Shown here: positions 7,226 to 15,763 of the stretch, one piece after another
Layout of the letters: each line of letters starts with the position of its first letter
Position numbering within the stretch: position 1 is the stretch's first letter
DNA from: an uncultured Clostridia bacterium
Lineage (GTDB): Bacteria > Bacillota > Clostridia > Christensenellales > Pumilibacteraceae
Assembly: GCA_934229275.1 (NCBI GenBank)
Contig: CAKQDN010000023.1
Location: 1 to 29,240, forward strand
Length of the DNA stretch: 29,240 nucleotides
Direction of reading: 5' to 3'
Notes under the pieces: model-generated
What the model saw: the letters and a program-made list of their open reading frames with translations, nothing else
What the model was told of the DNA's origin: nothing
The model's database searches: none
Position numbers and translations under genes: made by a program

Positions 7226-8847
7226 AGTCTTTTTACATTTTCCGGTAATTCTATCGATGTGAAAAGTTCGCCGTTTTCTACTTCGTGCCTTACTTTTATT
7301 ATTCCATACCTTGTAGGTATTTTCCCCTCAATGTAACTAAGCCCGCAAAGATGCGGCTCGATTTTTATTGTTTTGTAACCGTTTTCTATCGGAATAACGC
7401 CTAAAATATAACGATAAAAGAAATCGATAAACCCGCACGACCAGCCATGGCAAAGACTATGTCTGAGTCCGGAATAACAAAACCTGCCGTAGTCCGCGTG
7501 AATATTTTTCCTTTCCGATTCCGGCATAGCATCGATCGGCGACGGATTATCTTGCAGCCATTCGATATTAAAATCTTCCCAAAACGTTGTAGCGCCTAAA
7601 TCGAGCATAGCCCCATAGTATTCTTTAATCATACAGAGCGCAAATTCTCCTTCACCGATGATTCGCATTGCTTCGAATATGGCAAAGCTCATAAACGTAG
7701 TAAGTCCTTTCGCGCCGCCGTTTTTAAGCAAAGGCTTAGCTTCTTCCGCGCTTATTTTGCCCGCTATAACGCCAAGCGCCGTTACCTGTTTAAAATCAGA
7801 CGGTTTATAATTGTATGCGTTCAGCTTTGATATAATATCATCGACCGACTTATCCTCACCGCCAAATTCGGCGTGCAGTTTTTTCGCTTTCTGCATCGTA
7901 TATAATATCAGATATCTCCAACCGATTTCGCTGTCAGGTTGTCCGTTAGTGGGCCAATCGATAAAAAACTCGTTGTCGCCGAAGTATTCAAGTTTACTGT
8001 TTTTATATGAAACTTCGCCGGTTTCGCCGATAATCACAGAAAAATCATTCACGATTTTATCGACGTATGGAATCAGATTTTTTACATATTCTTTGTTGTC
8101 GGACACCTCTAAATATTTTTCAAGGCAAATTATCCACCACGCCGAATAAGACGGAATATTGTTCACCCAATGTCCGTCAAAGTATTTTATGTACCCTAAA
8201 ACTTTTTCTATTTGCGGAATATCGCCGTAAAGCAGATGAGCGCCGAGAAGTTCGGGATAAAAATCCCCCAGCCAAAACACTCTGTCTCGCTTTACTCCGT
8301 CCCAAATATCGTCTCTACGCACGCATAAAGATAACGTTCGTTCAGCAGTTCTATATATTTCGCATATTCTCTCGTCGCTACACGTAAAATCGCCGATTAC
8401 GGTCAATCCGTTTTCACTCGTTTCGGCATAAAGCAACGTAAGATTTACGGTTTCATCGCCTGCGTTATCTATTCTTGCGAATCTGAACCCGCTTTCGCTT
8501 GTGAATACCGTACCCCAAGAAACGACCGAATAAACGTTATCTCTCAAAGAATGATAGTTGCCCGCATTGTTCTCGCCTATCTCTGCACAGGTTTCACAGA
8601 CAGATTCGCCAAGTCTCACGCGAACAGACGCCGCATTATTATGCCAGCCGAAAACCATATCAAGTCTGCCGCAAAGTTCTTTACAGAAATCCACGATGAT
8701 ATACCCGCCTTTCTCGATTTTACACGGAGAATATAAAAACGTATGCGTTTCGTTTATTGCGTTTTTTGCCAACACTTTCGCGTCTATCGCACGGCTATAT
8801 TTTATGATTTTTACAAAATTAATTCTGCTCATTAAAGTCCTATCCAT
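7222..8847 (-). CDS. GH78-like alpha-L-rhamnosidase family protein, short form
   Basis: This 541-aa cytoplasmic protein has a beta-sandwich N-terminal half (to about residue 150) and an (alpha/alpha)6 barrel. The barrel motif DGVKRDRVFWLGD (183-195) lines up without gaps with the GH78 motif DCPTRERAGWTGD, but the family's catalytic Glu is an Asp here (D188). Later landmarks are GATTFWEDF, SLCHGWSCGFIDFFYRYILG and the C-terminal beta-domain. At 541 aa it is much shorter than typical GH78 enzymes (about 700-1100). Alpha-L-rhamnoside hydrolysis is the family activity; the Glu-to-Asp form and small size make the exact substrate uncertain. The start at 8847 is favoured by AAAGG six bases upstream; a second ATG at 8832 is possible. 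It is coupled by ATGA to the next gene. Confidence 0.75.
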   Translation of the reverse strand: MDRTLMSRINFVKIIKYSRAIDAKVLAKNAINETHTFLYSPCKIEKGGYIIVDFCKELCGRLDMVFGWHNNAASVRVRLGESVCETCAEIGENNAGNYHSLRDNVYSVVSWGTVFTSESGFRFARIDNAGDETVNLTLLYAETSENGLTVIGDFTCSDERICEIYRTAERTLSLCVRRDDIWDGVKRDRVFWLGDFYPELLGAHLLYGDIPQIEKVLGYIKYFDGHWVNNIPSYSAWWIICLEKYLEVSDNKEYVKNLIPYVDKIVNDFSVIIGETGEVSYKNSKLEYFGDNEFFIDWPTNGQPDSEIGWRYLILYTMQKAKKLHAEFGGEDKSVDDIISKLNAYNYKPSDFKQVTALGVIAGKISAEEAKPLLKNGGAKGLTTFMSFAIFEAMRIIGEGEFALCMIKEYYGAMLDLGATTFWEDFNIEWLQDNPSPIDAMPESERKNIHADYGRFCYSGLRHSLCHGWSCGFIDFFYRYILGVIPIENGYKTIKIEPHLCGLSYIEGKIPTRYGIIKVRHEVENGELFTSIELPENVKRL

Positions 8848-8854
8848 TTAATTC

Positions 8855-8891
8855 CTTTCGGTTACAGACCGATCGTACGACTCACCGAAAG
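8855..8891 (-). promoter_or_regulatory. Inverted repeat covering the ribosome binding site of the GH78-like gene
   Basis: In the 83-base gap upstream of the GH78-like gene, CTTTCGGT and ACCGAAAG (plus-strand positions 8855-8862 and 8884-8891) form a perfect 8-bp stem with a 21-base loop. On the mRNA the 3' arm contains the AAAG of the AAAGG Shine-Dalgarno site, so folding would mask it. There is no U-tract, so it is not a standard terminator. Regulation is inferred. Confidence 0.4.
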
Positions 8892-8930
8892 TCGGAAAGT
8901 TCAAGGCTTATCAACGCTACCCGTTTTAGT

Positions 8931-10148
8931 TTACTGAATTTTTTCATTTTCTACGAAGTAGCGATAAACTCCTGCCGTCCACCCTATCATAGGCATCGTA
9001 GCATATTCGCTTGTTACCGCTATTTTTCCCGTTAAGGCATCATACTTTTCCCAAAGTCTACCCGTTTCGTCGAATATCTTTTTGACAACCGAAACATATT
9101 TACTTGCTATACGCTTGGCATCGTCATCAAGACCGACATTTTTTAACCCCATATAGACAAGACAGGTAGCCGCAGGCCACATACAAGGATAATCCCATTG
9201 ATAAAACAAATCGTCATCGCGCTTTTCGCAGACGGACAATCCGTATTTGAGTTCAAGCCGTTTCAGAACTTTCAATGCCCCCGTCCGATCTTTCGATAAT
9301 CCGAACGTATAAGGATAAAACGATGCCGCCGACAGAATTTTGGAATGTTCACCCGTTTCAATATTGTAATCAAAATAAATACCGTCTTCTGTCAGATAGT
9401 ATTTGTTCATTAAATCTTTTCGTTTAGCAGCATTTTTTTCAAACGTTTCCGCCTCATTTTCACGGTTTAATATTTTAAGAAATCCGGCAGTCTTGATTTC
9501 CATATCATACAACAGGCAATCAAGGTCGAGATGAGAAAACTTGTGCGCAGCGATTTTGCATTCCTTAGTTCTGAAACGCATATTAAAATCGAGTCCGCTC
9601 TCTGCAATCGCCATAATATCTTTACCGATTTGAAGCTGTTCTTCTTCGCTATCGCCCGCTTCGCACACTCTGCTATGATGCCAGATATAATTGTTTAATA
9701 TTTCTTTTTTGCTTCCGTGCGTGCCGTATGAGTTCAAACCGATCGCATTTTTTCGCTTTCCTTCCCAAAATTTGTATTCTTTAAGTATCGTTTCTATATA
9801 ATCGTCAATAATCGACTTATCGCCCGTCGTTTTGTAATAATCATAAACCATACGCGTAAAAAACGGCGGTTGAGATCGATCGGTTATGGTATTGGCGTTG
9901 GGCATAAAACCTAACGCGTTTATGAATTGCGAAATGTTGTCTATATTATTTCTCGCCTGATCCGTATAACCGTCGAGCATAAGCCCGAGATTGATAAAAT
10001 ATGTATCCCAATAATACATCTCGGTATATACGTTTGCTACACACGGCGATACATACGCGTGTTTGATATTTACATCGCCAATCAGTTCTGTTGCGGGATG
10101 AAACGTTTTTTCCCAATTTTCTTTTATATATTTCGATACTTCATCCAT
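8931..10148 (-). CDS. GH37 trehalase-family glycoside hydrolase, short form
   Basis: This 405-aa protein carries both trehalase signatures in altered form: YTEMYYWDTYF (41-51; classic F-x-E-x-Y-x-WD-x-Y) and QWDYPCMWPA (317-326; classic QWD-x-P-x-GWAP). The proposed catalytic residues are present: D187 in ESGLDFNMRF and E367 in WEKYD. MPNANTITDRSQPPFFTRMV and GWTAGVYR are also GH37-like. It is shorter than characterised trehalases (about 500-560 aa) and the glycine of QWD-x-P-x-GWAP is missing, so it may act on another alpha-glucoside-like or alpha-linked sugar. No signal peptide is visible, so it is cytoplasmic. The start at 10148 follows AAAGGA by 7 bases. It sits 21 bases after the long lipoprotein gene and ahead of the GH78-like gene. 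Confidence 0.8.
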   Translation of the reverse strand: MDEVSKYIKENWEKTFHPATELIGDVNIKHAYVSPCVANVYTEMYYWDTYFINLGLMLDGYTDQARNNIDNISQFINALGFMPNANTITDRSQPPFFTRMVYDYYKTTGDKSIIDDYIETILKEYKFWEGKRKNAIGLNSYGTHGSKKEILNNYIWHHSRVCEAGDSEEEQLQIGKDIMAIAESGLDFNMRFRTKECKIAAHKFSHLDLDCLLYDMEIKTAGFLKILNRENEAETFEKNAAKRKDLMNKYYLTEDGIYFDYNIETGEHSKILSAASFYPYTFGLSKDRTGALKVLKRLELKYGLSVCEKRDDDLFYQWDYPCMWPAATCLVYMGLKNVGLDDDAKRIASKYVSVVKKIFDETGRLWEKYDALTGKIAVTSEYATMPMIGWTAGVYRYFVENEKIQ

Positions 10149-10169
10149 ACGCTTGTCCTTTGAATAATC

Positions 10170-13100
10170 TTATTCTTTCGAAGCTATTATATCGGTTATA
10201 AGGAAAGTTTGACCGTCAAAATCGGCATCTTCGCTACCGAAATAAAAATGTGCGCACTTTAAAAATGTTTCAACCGAAATTTCAACCTCTGTCCACTTTC
10301 CCGATTGCAGCGTAACGAGGTCGCTTTTCGTCGTCCAATTACCGTCGCTTATCAAGGCAAAGGACACAGCGACGGATAAAGGATTATAAATACTGAATTT
10401 CACGGTTTTATAACTACTTATCTCAACTCCGGAAATATCATATTTTGCATAGATAACATTCTGCTTGCCCGTGCGCTTTTCTATGTTTATCGCAAGTATG
10501 CCGCCCTTTGCGCTATCCGTAGTCTGATAAATGTTGCCGATCCACTTATAATCGGAAAAATAGTCGTCGACCGAAAATCTGTTTAAAACATTACTATCGG
10601 ACATATTTATTATCGTTCTTTCCGAAAGTTTATTAAGTTTTTCTTCGCATGCAAAAAGTTTTGTCGCGTTCACCTTTCTCTTGCCGGCAGACGAGAGTTT
10701 GTCATATTCTTTTCTCGCTTCAAAAACCTTTGCAACGTCCGCATCCGTCAGATGATCGGCATCGGGAAGTTCGTTGATTTTTTCTTGAGCTATAACGTGA
10801 GAATAACAATAAACGTCGTCAAAATATAATTTATCGCCGATATTGCATCCAAGAATAACAAATTGTCCGGCGTTGGCAAAATCTCTGGCAGATATTTTTA
10901 CCTCCGTCCACTTGCCGCTACTAAGCGAATAAGGGCCGCAAACAGTCGAATTCCAACCGTAATTGACAAAATACATACTCATACCGTGATCCGTAGGATT
11001 ATAAATATTCCAAACGATATAATCATAATCCGAAGACACCGTGCCTCTATACGTAATATATACGCGATAGGTGTTTCCCGTGATAGATTCATCGGTGGCA
11101 ATGCGTGTAATATTTGCGACTAATTTTTTAGAATCAAAAACATTTTCAACGCTGAAATTAACGTTATTATCCCAGAATTGAGAGTTAAAACCAAAATTAT
11201 AAACGGTGGAAAGATCGTCAAACTCGAATACAGTATGTTTGTATTTCAGAAACTTCCCTTTATTTGCATTAACAAACTTCTTTTGCGCGCCCGAAAGCGG
11301 CGTTACGGATTTGAGATTTAAATATCTGTCATACATATCGCCTATAATTAAATAATCCGTTTCCGTCGCTGTATTTTTTTCAAGCTTCGATATGCTATTC
11401 ATAAATATTTCCGAAACTTTCCCGGCGCGTGCGATTATATCGTTATACACTCTTTCGCTTTGCTCTTTCAGCTTGTTTTGTTTATATCCGTACATGCTCT
11501 CGAACAAGGAAACATAATAGAATGCTTCTCTTATATTATACGAAGTGATTTTATCCGCTTTCACGATATAATCGTTATAAAACAACGTTTCGGCATAATC
11601 TTTATCGGCTACTCTCGTAAGAAGCATATTTGAAATTGTAACATTTGCGCTGCCACTAAACGTAATATAAGCCAACTCTTCATATTCTTCCTTAGATAAA
11701 GTTACAAGAGTTAAATCGGTGGTTAGGAACGCAGAAGTTATTTTATTTCCATCGGCATCATAAAAAGTTGCCTCCGCATTAGTATTTGCCGACATTTCAA
11801 ACGATACGTTCTGCGCCACGTTTATCGTAGCAATTTCTTTTATCGGGGCAAGTCGCGCCGAAGTATCGGTTACCGCTACGGAAAACTTTTCACCGTTTTT
11901 CGACAACTTCGCGCCGCCCGAAACATTATAACAATTTTCGCCGAGCGTATACTTTATATCATTTTTAGGCAACGCATTTGCGGTTACGGACGACAGTACC
12001 ATTTCAATAGCGTTTTCGGAAGAAATTTCACGCGATGCGGAATCGATTTGTATCGTTATGTGATTTTCCGTTTCGTTTAAATCGCCTACAAGCATTTCGG
12101 CGGTTTTTGTGCTATCGGCATCAATGGTAAACTTGTTATTGCTATCGTTAAAAGATATCGTTATCGGCGCGTTAAAGTTATTTTTTATGGTGAACGTCAG
12201 GTAATCGTAATTGCCGATAACGATCGTTGCAATTTCAAACGGAATTTTGTAAATTCCGCCTTTCTCAAAAATGAATTTTGTTCCGTTCGTATCGTCCGAA
12301 ATTTTTTCATTGTAAACATATTTTACGCCGCCTACTTCATCCAATTGTAAAACTCCGTAATTTTCCGAAAGCGACAATATATCGATTTTCTGCGATGTAC
12401 CCTCCCAACTCTTTATTTCGATAAATGAAGAAATCTGACTTGTAAACTTACTGTAATACGCTTCCACCGCCGCGCGGCAAGCTTTACCCAATTTGTTATA
12501 ATTGTTATAAGCATCGAGAAGCGATTCCGCCGTCGGCGCGCCGGAATTTTCAATTTCGTTTACTTTATTCACAAAGGCTTTTGCCGCTTTCTGTTCCTCC
12601 GTTTCTTCTGTTTTTGCCAGCGTAACCTTCCAATCGTCTATATAAAAATCATATCCCGTACACTCGGGGAATTCTATACAAACAGCGTATATATCTTCCG
12701 CTCTGAACATTGTCATGGTAGAATCGATAGCCAATTTTAATTCGTTGTTCCTGCCTTTTTTGACAGTGAATTCTTCCGAAAACAACGATTTTTTGGTTGA
12801 AACAACCGACATTGTAACCTGTATGTTCTTTTCTGCGCTACTTGAAAGCATAAGAGAGGTAGAGGCAAATCGTTCAACGGGTAGATCGGGATAAGCCGAT
12901 TCGCCGAAGAAAAACAATAATCCGGGCTTATAATGTGCCTCTTCCGCCACTTTATCGGTAACGGAATATTTTAAACTACTGTTTCCGCTTATAACGTGCT
13001 TTTCTTCCGCGGTTTCACTATCGCTATATATTTCGACTTTGCCGTATATATCGAGAATCTGTTCGGTATAAATACGAGTTTTATACAAATCGGATTGATT

Positions 13101-13253
13101 TTCAAAGTCCAGAAGAGTGTATTCTCCGTCTTCATAAACAGCAGGTTCAACTATGCTTTCAGAGGTATCGTCTTTTTTTTCGCACGCCCCCAGAAAGCTG
13201 ACAGTTCCCAAAGCAGCAAGAATCAAATTTAAAAACAACTTCTTACGTTTCAT
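10170..13253 (-). CDS. Large surface lipoprotein with tandem sugar-binding-like beta-sandwich modules
   Basis: I place the start at 13253 (MKRKKLFLNL): it gives a clean lipoprotein signal ending LGAC (C24), has AAGGGGA upstream and follows the previous TGA by one base. The in-frame ATG at 13313 would put 20 polar residues before the signal. The 1027-aa product has no recognisable catalytic domain. Beta-sandwich modules are at about 48-214 (YTLLDFENQ), 674-818 (FEFDD...LSSGKWTEVKI) and 879-1027 (LQSGKWTEVEI); the last two are similar to each other. They are separated by helical spacers at about 218-273, 610-670 and 820-876; the last (LPDADHLTDADVAKVFEARK) is of the kind common in Gram-positive surface proteins. 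The middle (280-545) is more beta-rich sequence. Glycan capture next to the importer is the likely role, by inference. Confidence 0.8.
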   Translation of the reverse strand: MKRKKLFLNLILAALGTVSFLGACEKKDDTSESIVEPAVYEDGEYTLLDFENQSDLYKTRIYTEQILDIYGKVEIYSDSETAEEKHVISGNSSLKYSVTDKVAEEAHYKPGLLFFFGESAYPDLPVERFASTSLMLSSSAEKNIQVTMSVVSTKKSLFSEEFTVKKGRNNELKLAIDSTMTMFRAEDIYAVCIEFPECTGYDFYIDDWKVTLAKTEETEEQKAAKAFVNKVNEIENSGAPTAESLLDAYNNYNKLGKACRAAVEAYYSKFTSQISSFIEIKSWEGTSQKIDILSLSENYGVLQLDEVGGVKYVYNEKISDDTNGTKFIFEKGGIYKIPFEIATIVIGNYDYLTFTIKNNFNAPITISFNDSNNKFTIDADSTKTAEMLVGDLNETENHITIQIDSASREISSENAIEMVLSSVTANALPKNDIKYTLGENCYNVSGGAKLSKNGEKFSVAVTDTSARLAPIKEIATINVAQNVSFEMSANTNAEATFYDADGNKITSAFLTTDLTLVTLSKEEYEELAYITFSGSANVTISNMLLTRVADKDYAETLFYNDYIVKADKITSYNIREAFYYVSLFESMYGYKQNKLKEQSERVYNDIIARAGKVSEIFMNSISKLEKNTATETDYLIIGDMYDRYLNLKSVTPLSGAQKKFVNANKGKFLKYKHTVFEFDDLSTVYNFGFNSQFWDNNVNFSVENVFDSKKLVANITRIATDESITGNTYRVYITYRGTVSSDYDYIVWNIYNPTDHGMSMYFVNYGWNSTVCGPYSLSSGKWTEVKISARDFANAGQFVILGCNIGDKLYFDDVYCYSHVIAQEKINELPDADHLTDADVAKVFEARKEYDKLSSAGKRKVNATKLFACEEKLNKLSERTIINMSDSNVLNRFSVDDYFSDYKWIGNIYQTTDSAKGGILAINIEKRTGKQNVIYAKYDISGVEISSYKTVKFSIYNPLSVAVSFALISDGNWTTKSDLVTLQSGKWTEVEISVETFLKCAHFYFGSEDADFDGQTFLITDIIASKE

Positions 13254-13254
13254 A

Positions 13255-15744
13255 TCATTTTCCCCTTGCGTATTCGATACGAACCTGAGAAATACCCAAT
13301 GCGGCGTCGGCATTCAATTCATATTCGTTATCATCATTCTGTACGACATTTCTGATATAGAAGTGCAATTTTCCGCCGTTTGTCAGCGATGCGCCGTTTG
13401 TAAGATTAAATCTCGCCGTTCTTGTTTCACCGGCGGTCAAATACATAGAGCCAAGTTCATAAATCATCCCATCGGCTTCCAATTTTACAAAAACGTTTAC
13501 GCCGCCGGAAGCCGTGTTCTCGATTAACGCACAAATGTTTTTCGCATCGACCATACCGCCTATATTAAATGAAACAGAAGGAGTGAAATTCATCGATTTT
13601 GTACTCTCGGGGCTTCCGTTGAATTCCTTCGCTTTCAATATTGCATTAACGCTATTCCCGTCGATTGTATATTCGCTCCCTTCCGTTACCGATACGACAG
13701 ACGAATCCGGCTGAACGGCAGTAATTTTTTGCAACGCAAAGACAACCTCGGAAGAGTCGCCCTTTACCGCAATACTTGTAACGCCGTTTGTATTAACGCT
13801 GTAAACGTAAGCTTTATCACCTGCTTTTATACCTCTGACCGTAGTGCCGTTTATCGTAAGAGAAGGCAACTCCGCATAAACGCTCGCCTCGATACCGTTG
13901 TTTTCGTATTTTTCGAATAAAAATATCCCGTCATCATTTTGCAATGCCAGAATCCGCCGGGCAAGTTCTTCTCTTGCGGCATATAAAAGAGAATCGTCGG
14001 TATAATAAATCGCATTATTAAACAGGCTGAAATACAGATCTTCTACATAATCGTTGAAACTCAACGTTCCAAGATTGTATTTTTCGTAATATTCGGTAAG
14101 CAAGTTCTCATAAACGCAAAGCATATCGTAATCGTCCATAGAATCACGATAAGCGACAAGTCTTAACGATGCGAAAGGCGAATCGCTGCCATAACGCGAA
14201 CCGGGGTATACGAGATAGCCGTCGCCATCGGCACCCGACCATCTGTTCGGATCGGTATAAGGATCAACATATTTATACCACTCGGAGTGATTGAAATCAT
14301 CCGACACCGACCAATAAAGATATCCGTCGATTCCGTAATATTTTTCCATCCAACCGGAAATTCTCGATCCTAAATTATAGTCGTCCAAGTGAAAAGTCGG
14401 ATAAGGGTAAGTAGGTCCTACGCAAGTATACGTCCAAACCTTCTTGCCCTTCTGCTTTGCCATCGCAGAGTAATAGTCGGTTGCATAACCGTCGCCGAAT
14501 ACACTGAGATACGGACAGAACGTACCCGACATATTTTCCACCCAATTATCTACAAAACCTACGTTAGTGAACAGAGACGGCAAATTCAAAATAGATTCGC
14601 AAATATGATCGGCAAAATCTTTCCCGTAAGAGGCAACAATTTCGCTGTAACCGTCTTTTTTAAATTCTCGCACCGCATATTCAAGCATCTGATCGACTTC
14701 TCCGCCCTCGGCAAGCATTTTTTCCGCCCGATCTGCTCTCTCTTCAATCTCGTCCGCCTCGTCAAGTTCAAACGGATAGAAATAAGCATAATCCATATAG
14801 CAATATTCGGGCGTGCAAATTTTAGCAAGTCCGAGAATATATTTTGCACATTCTTTTGCCATATCAGATATCTCGTTATTGCTCATAGCGGTAAAATTCC
14901 ACGGATACTGATACGGAATATAGATCGAATTGTAGTTTAAGTTATCTTTATTTCTTACAACTTCTTTAAGCCACTCTTTGCCGTATGCGTCAAAATCGTT
15001 TCTTCCCAAGTTGTGTTTAAGAATATTTACCTTATAGTCAAGGAAAAAATCGACATAATTTTGCACCATTTCATCGGAGTTATCGTATTCGCTGCGAAGA
15101 AGAGTCGACTGATAAAGCACAAATACGGATTGGAAAGATCTTCTCCCTTCGTACAGAATATCCCATACGGTTACGGCCACTGGAATTTGTTTCGTTTCAC
15201 CGTCGATCGTCAACGTAAACGAACCGGTATAGTTTCCGGCCTCTACGCCCGTAGAATCGAATTCCACATATAAACCTTGATTGTTGCCGGCGGAAATACT
15301 GTTTTCCTTATATTCTTTTGCCGTATCCATAGGAAGCAACATATCCGGAACATACTCGCCGACTTTATAAACATCGTTGTAATCGCCCTTTTGAGTTACC
15401 TTGATATACTTTTGTTGATAAACATCGATATTGCCTATCGGGAATTTCTTTTCCCCGTCTGACAGTTCGGCTTTTTCAAGGTAGAATTCGGAAATATCGC
15501 TGTTTGCGGTAATAAGAATTTGCGCTCCTTCCGTTTCGTTTTTCATAAGCGAAACGTCAAATTTTGCGTCAAAAACAGAAAAATCGTCGTTATTATCGGA
15601 AGACTGCCCGACTTTGGCAGTTGCATAAGTACTCCAAATTTCATACTTGTCTTTTTCTTCTGTTTTTTTTGCACATGACATCCCTTGCAATAAAAATACA
15701 AAAGACAGTACTGTGCTTAATCCGATTTTGGCTATATTTTTCAC
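13255..15744 (-). CDS. DUF4091/GH123-like surface lipoprotein, putative glycosidase
   Basis: This 829-aa lipoprotein starts with GTG at 15744, six bases after AGGAG. Its signal peptide ends in a weak lipobox, GMSC (C24). An N-terminal beta-sandwich (about 35-195) ends in VAVTVWDILY, followed by a TIM-barrel-like region. DUF4091 features are clear at 436-540: KVWTYTCVGPTYPYPTFHLD, then RISGWMEKYYGIDGYLYW, GDGYLVYPGSRYGSDSPFA and SLRLVAYRDSMDDYDML. A DE pair at 328-329 in YFYPFELDEADE is a candidate catalytic pair by analogy with GH123, whose known members are N-acetyl-beta-galactosaminidases. A C-terminal beta domain follows (about 610-829). It sits between the binding protein and the long lipoprotein, so it probably trims or holds glycan at the cell surface. 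Activity is not proven by sequence. Confidence 0.8.
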   Translation of the reverse strand: MKNIAKIGLSTVLSFVFLLQGMSCAKKTEEKDKYEIWSTYATAKVGQSSDNNDDFSVFDAKFDVSLMKNETEGAQILITANSDISEFYLEKAELSDGEKKFPIGNIDVYQQKYIKVTQKGDYNDVYKVGEYVPDMLLPMDTAKEYKENSISAGNNQGLYVEFDSTGVEAGNYTGSFTLTIDGETKQIPVAVTVWDILYEGRRSFQSVFVLYQSTLLRSEYDNSDEMVQNYVDFFLDYKVNILKHNLGRNDFDAYGKEWLKEVVRNKDNLNYNSIYIPYQYPWNFTAMSNNEISDMAKECAKYILGLAKICTPEYCYMDYAYFYPFELDEADEIEERADRAEKMLAEGGEVDQMLEYAVREFKKDGYSEIVASYGKDFADHICESILNLPSLFTNVGFVDNWVENMSGTFCPYLSVFGDGYATDYYSAMAKQKGKKVWTYTCVGPTYPYPTFHLDDYNLGSRISGWMEKYYGIDGYLYWSVSDDFNHSEWYKYVDPYTDPNRWSGADGDGYLVYPGSRYGSDSPFASLRLVAYRDSMDDYDMLCVYENLLTEYYEKYNLGTLSFNDYVEDLYFSLFNNAIYYTDDSLLYAAREELARRILALQNDDGIFLFEKYENNGIEASVYAELPSLTINGTTVRGIKAGDKAYVYSVNTNGVTSIAVKGDSSEVVFALQKITAVQPDSSVVSVTEGSEYTIDGNSVNAILKAKEFNGSPESTKSMNFTPSVSFNIGGMVDAKNICALIENTASGGVNVFVKLEADGMIYELGSMYLTAGETRTARFNLTNGASLTNGGKLHFYIRNVVQNDDNEYELNADAALGISQVRIEYARGK

Positions 15745-15763
15745 CTTTTTCTCCTAACGTCAA

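Noticed and set aside
13251..13313. Upstream ATG giving 20 extra residues for the long lipoprotein
   Set aside because: The extension is polar, overlaps the previous gene and would bury the lipoprotein signal; the ATG at 13253 has its own ribosome site.
14389..14940. 183-codon plus-strand frame opposite the DUF4091 lipoprotein gene
   Set aside because: It lies fully inside a clear coding gene and has no protein-like domain features.
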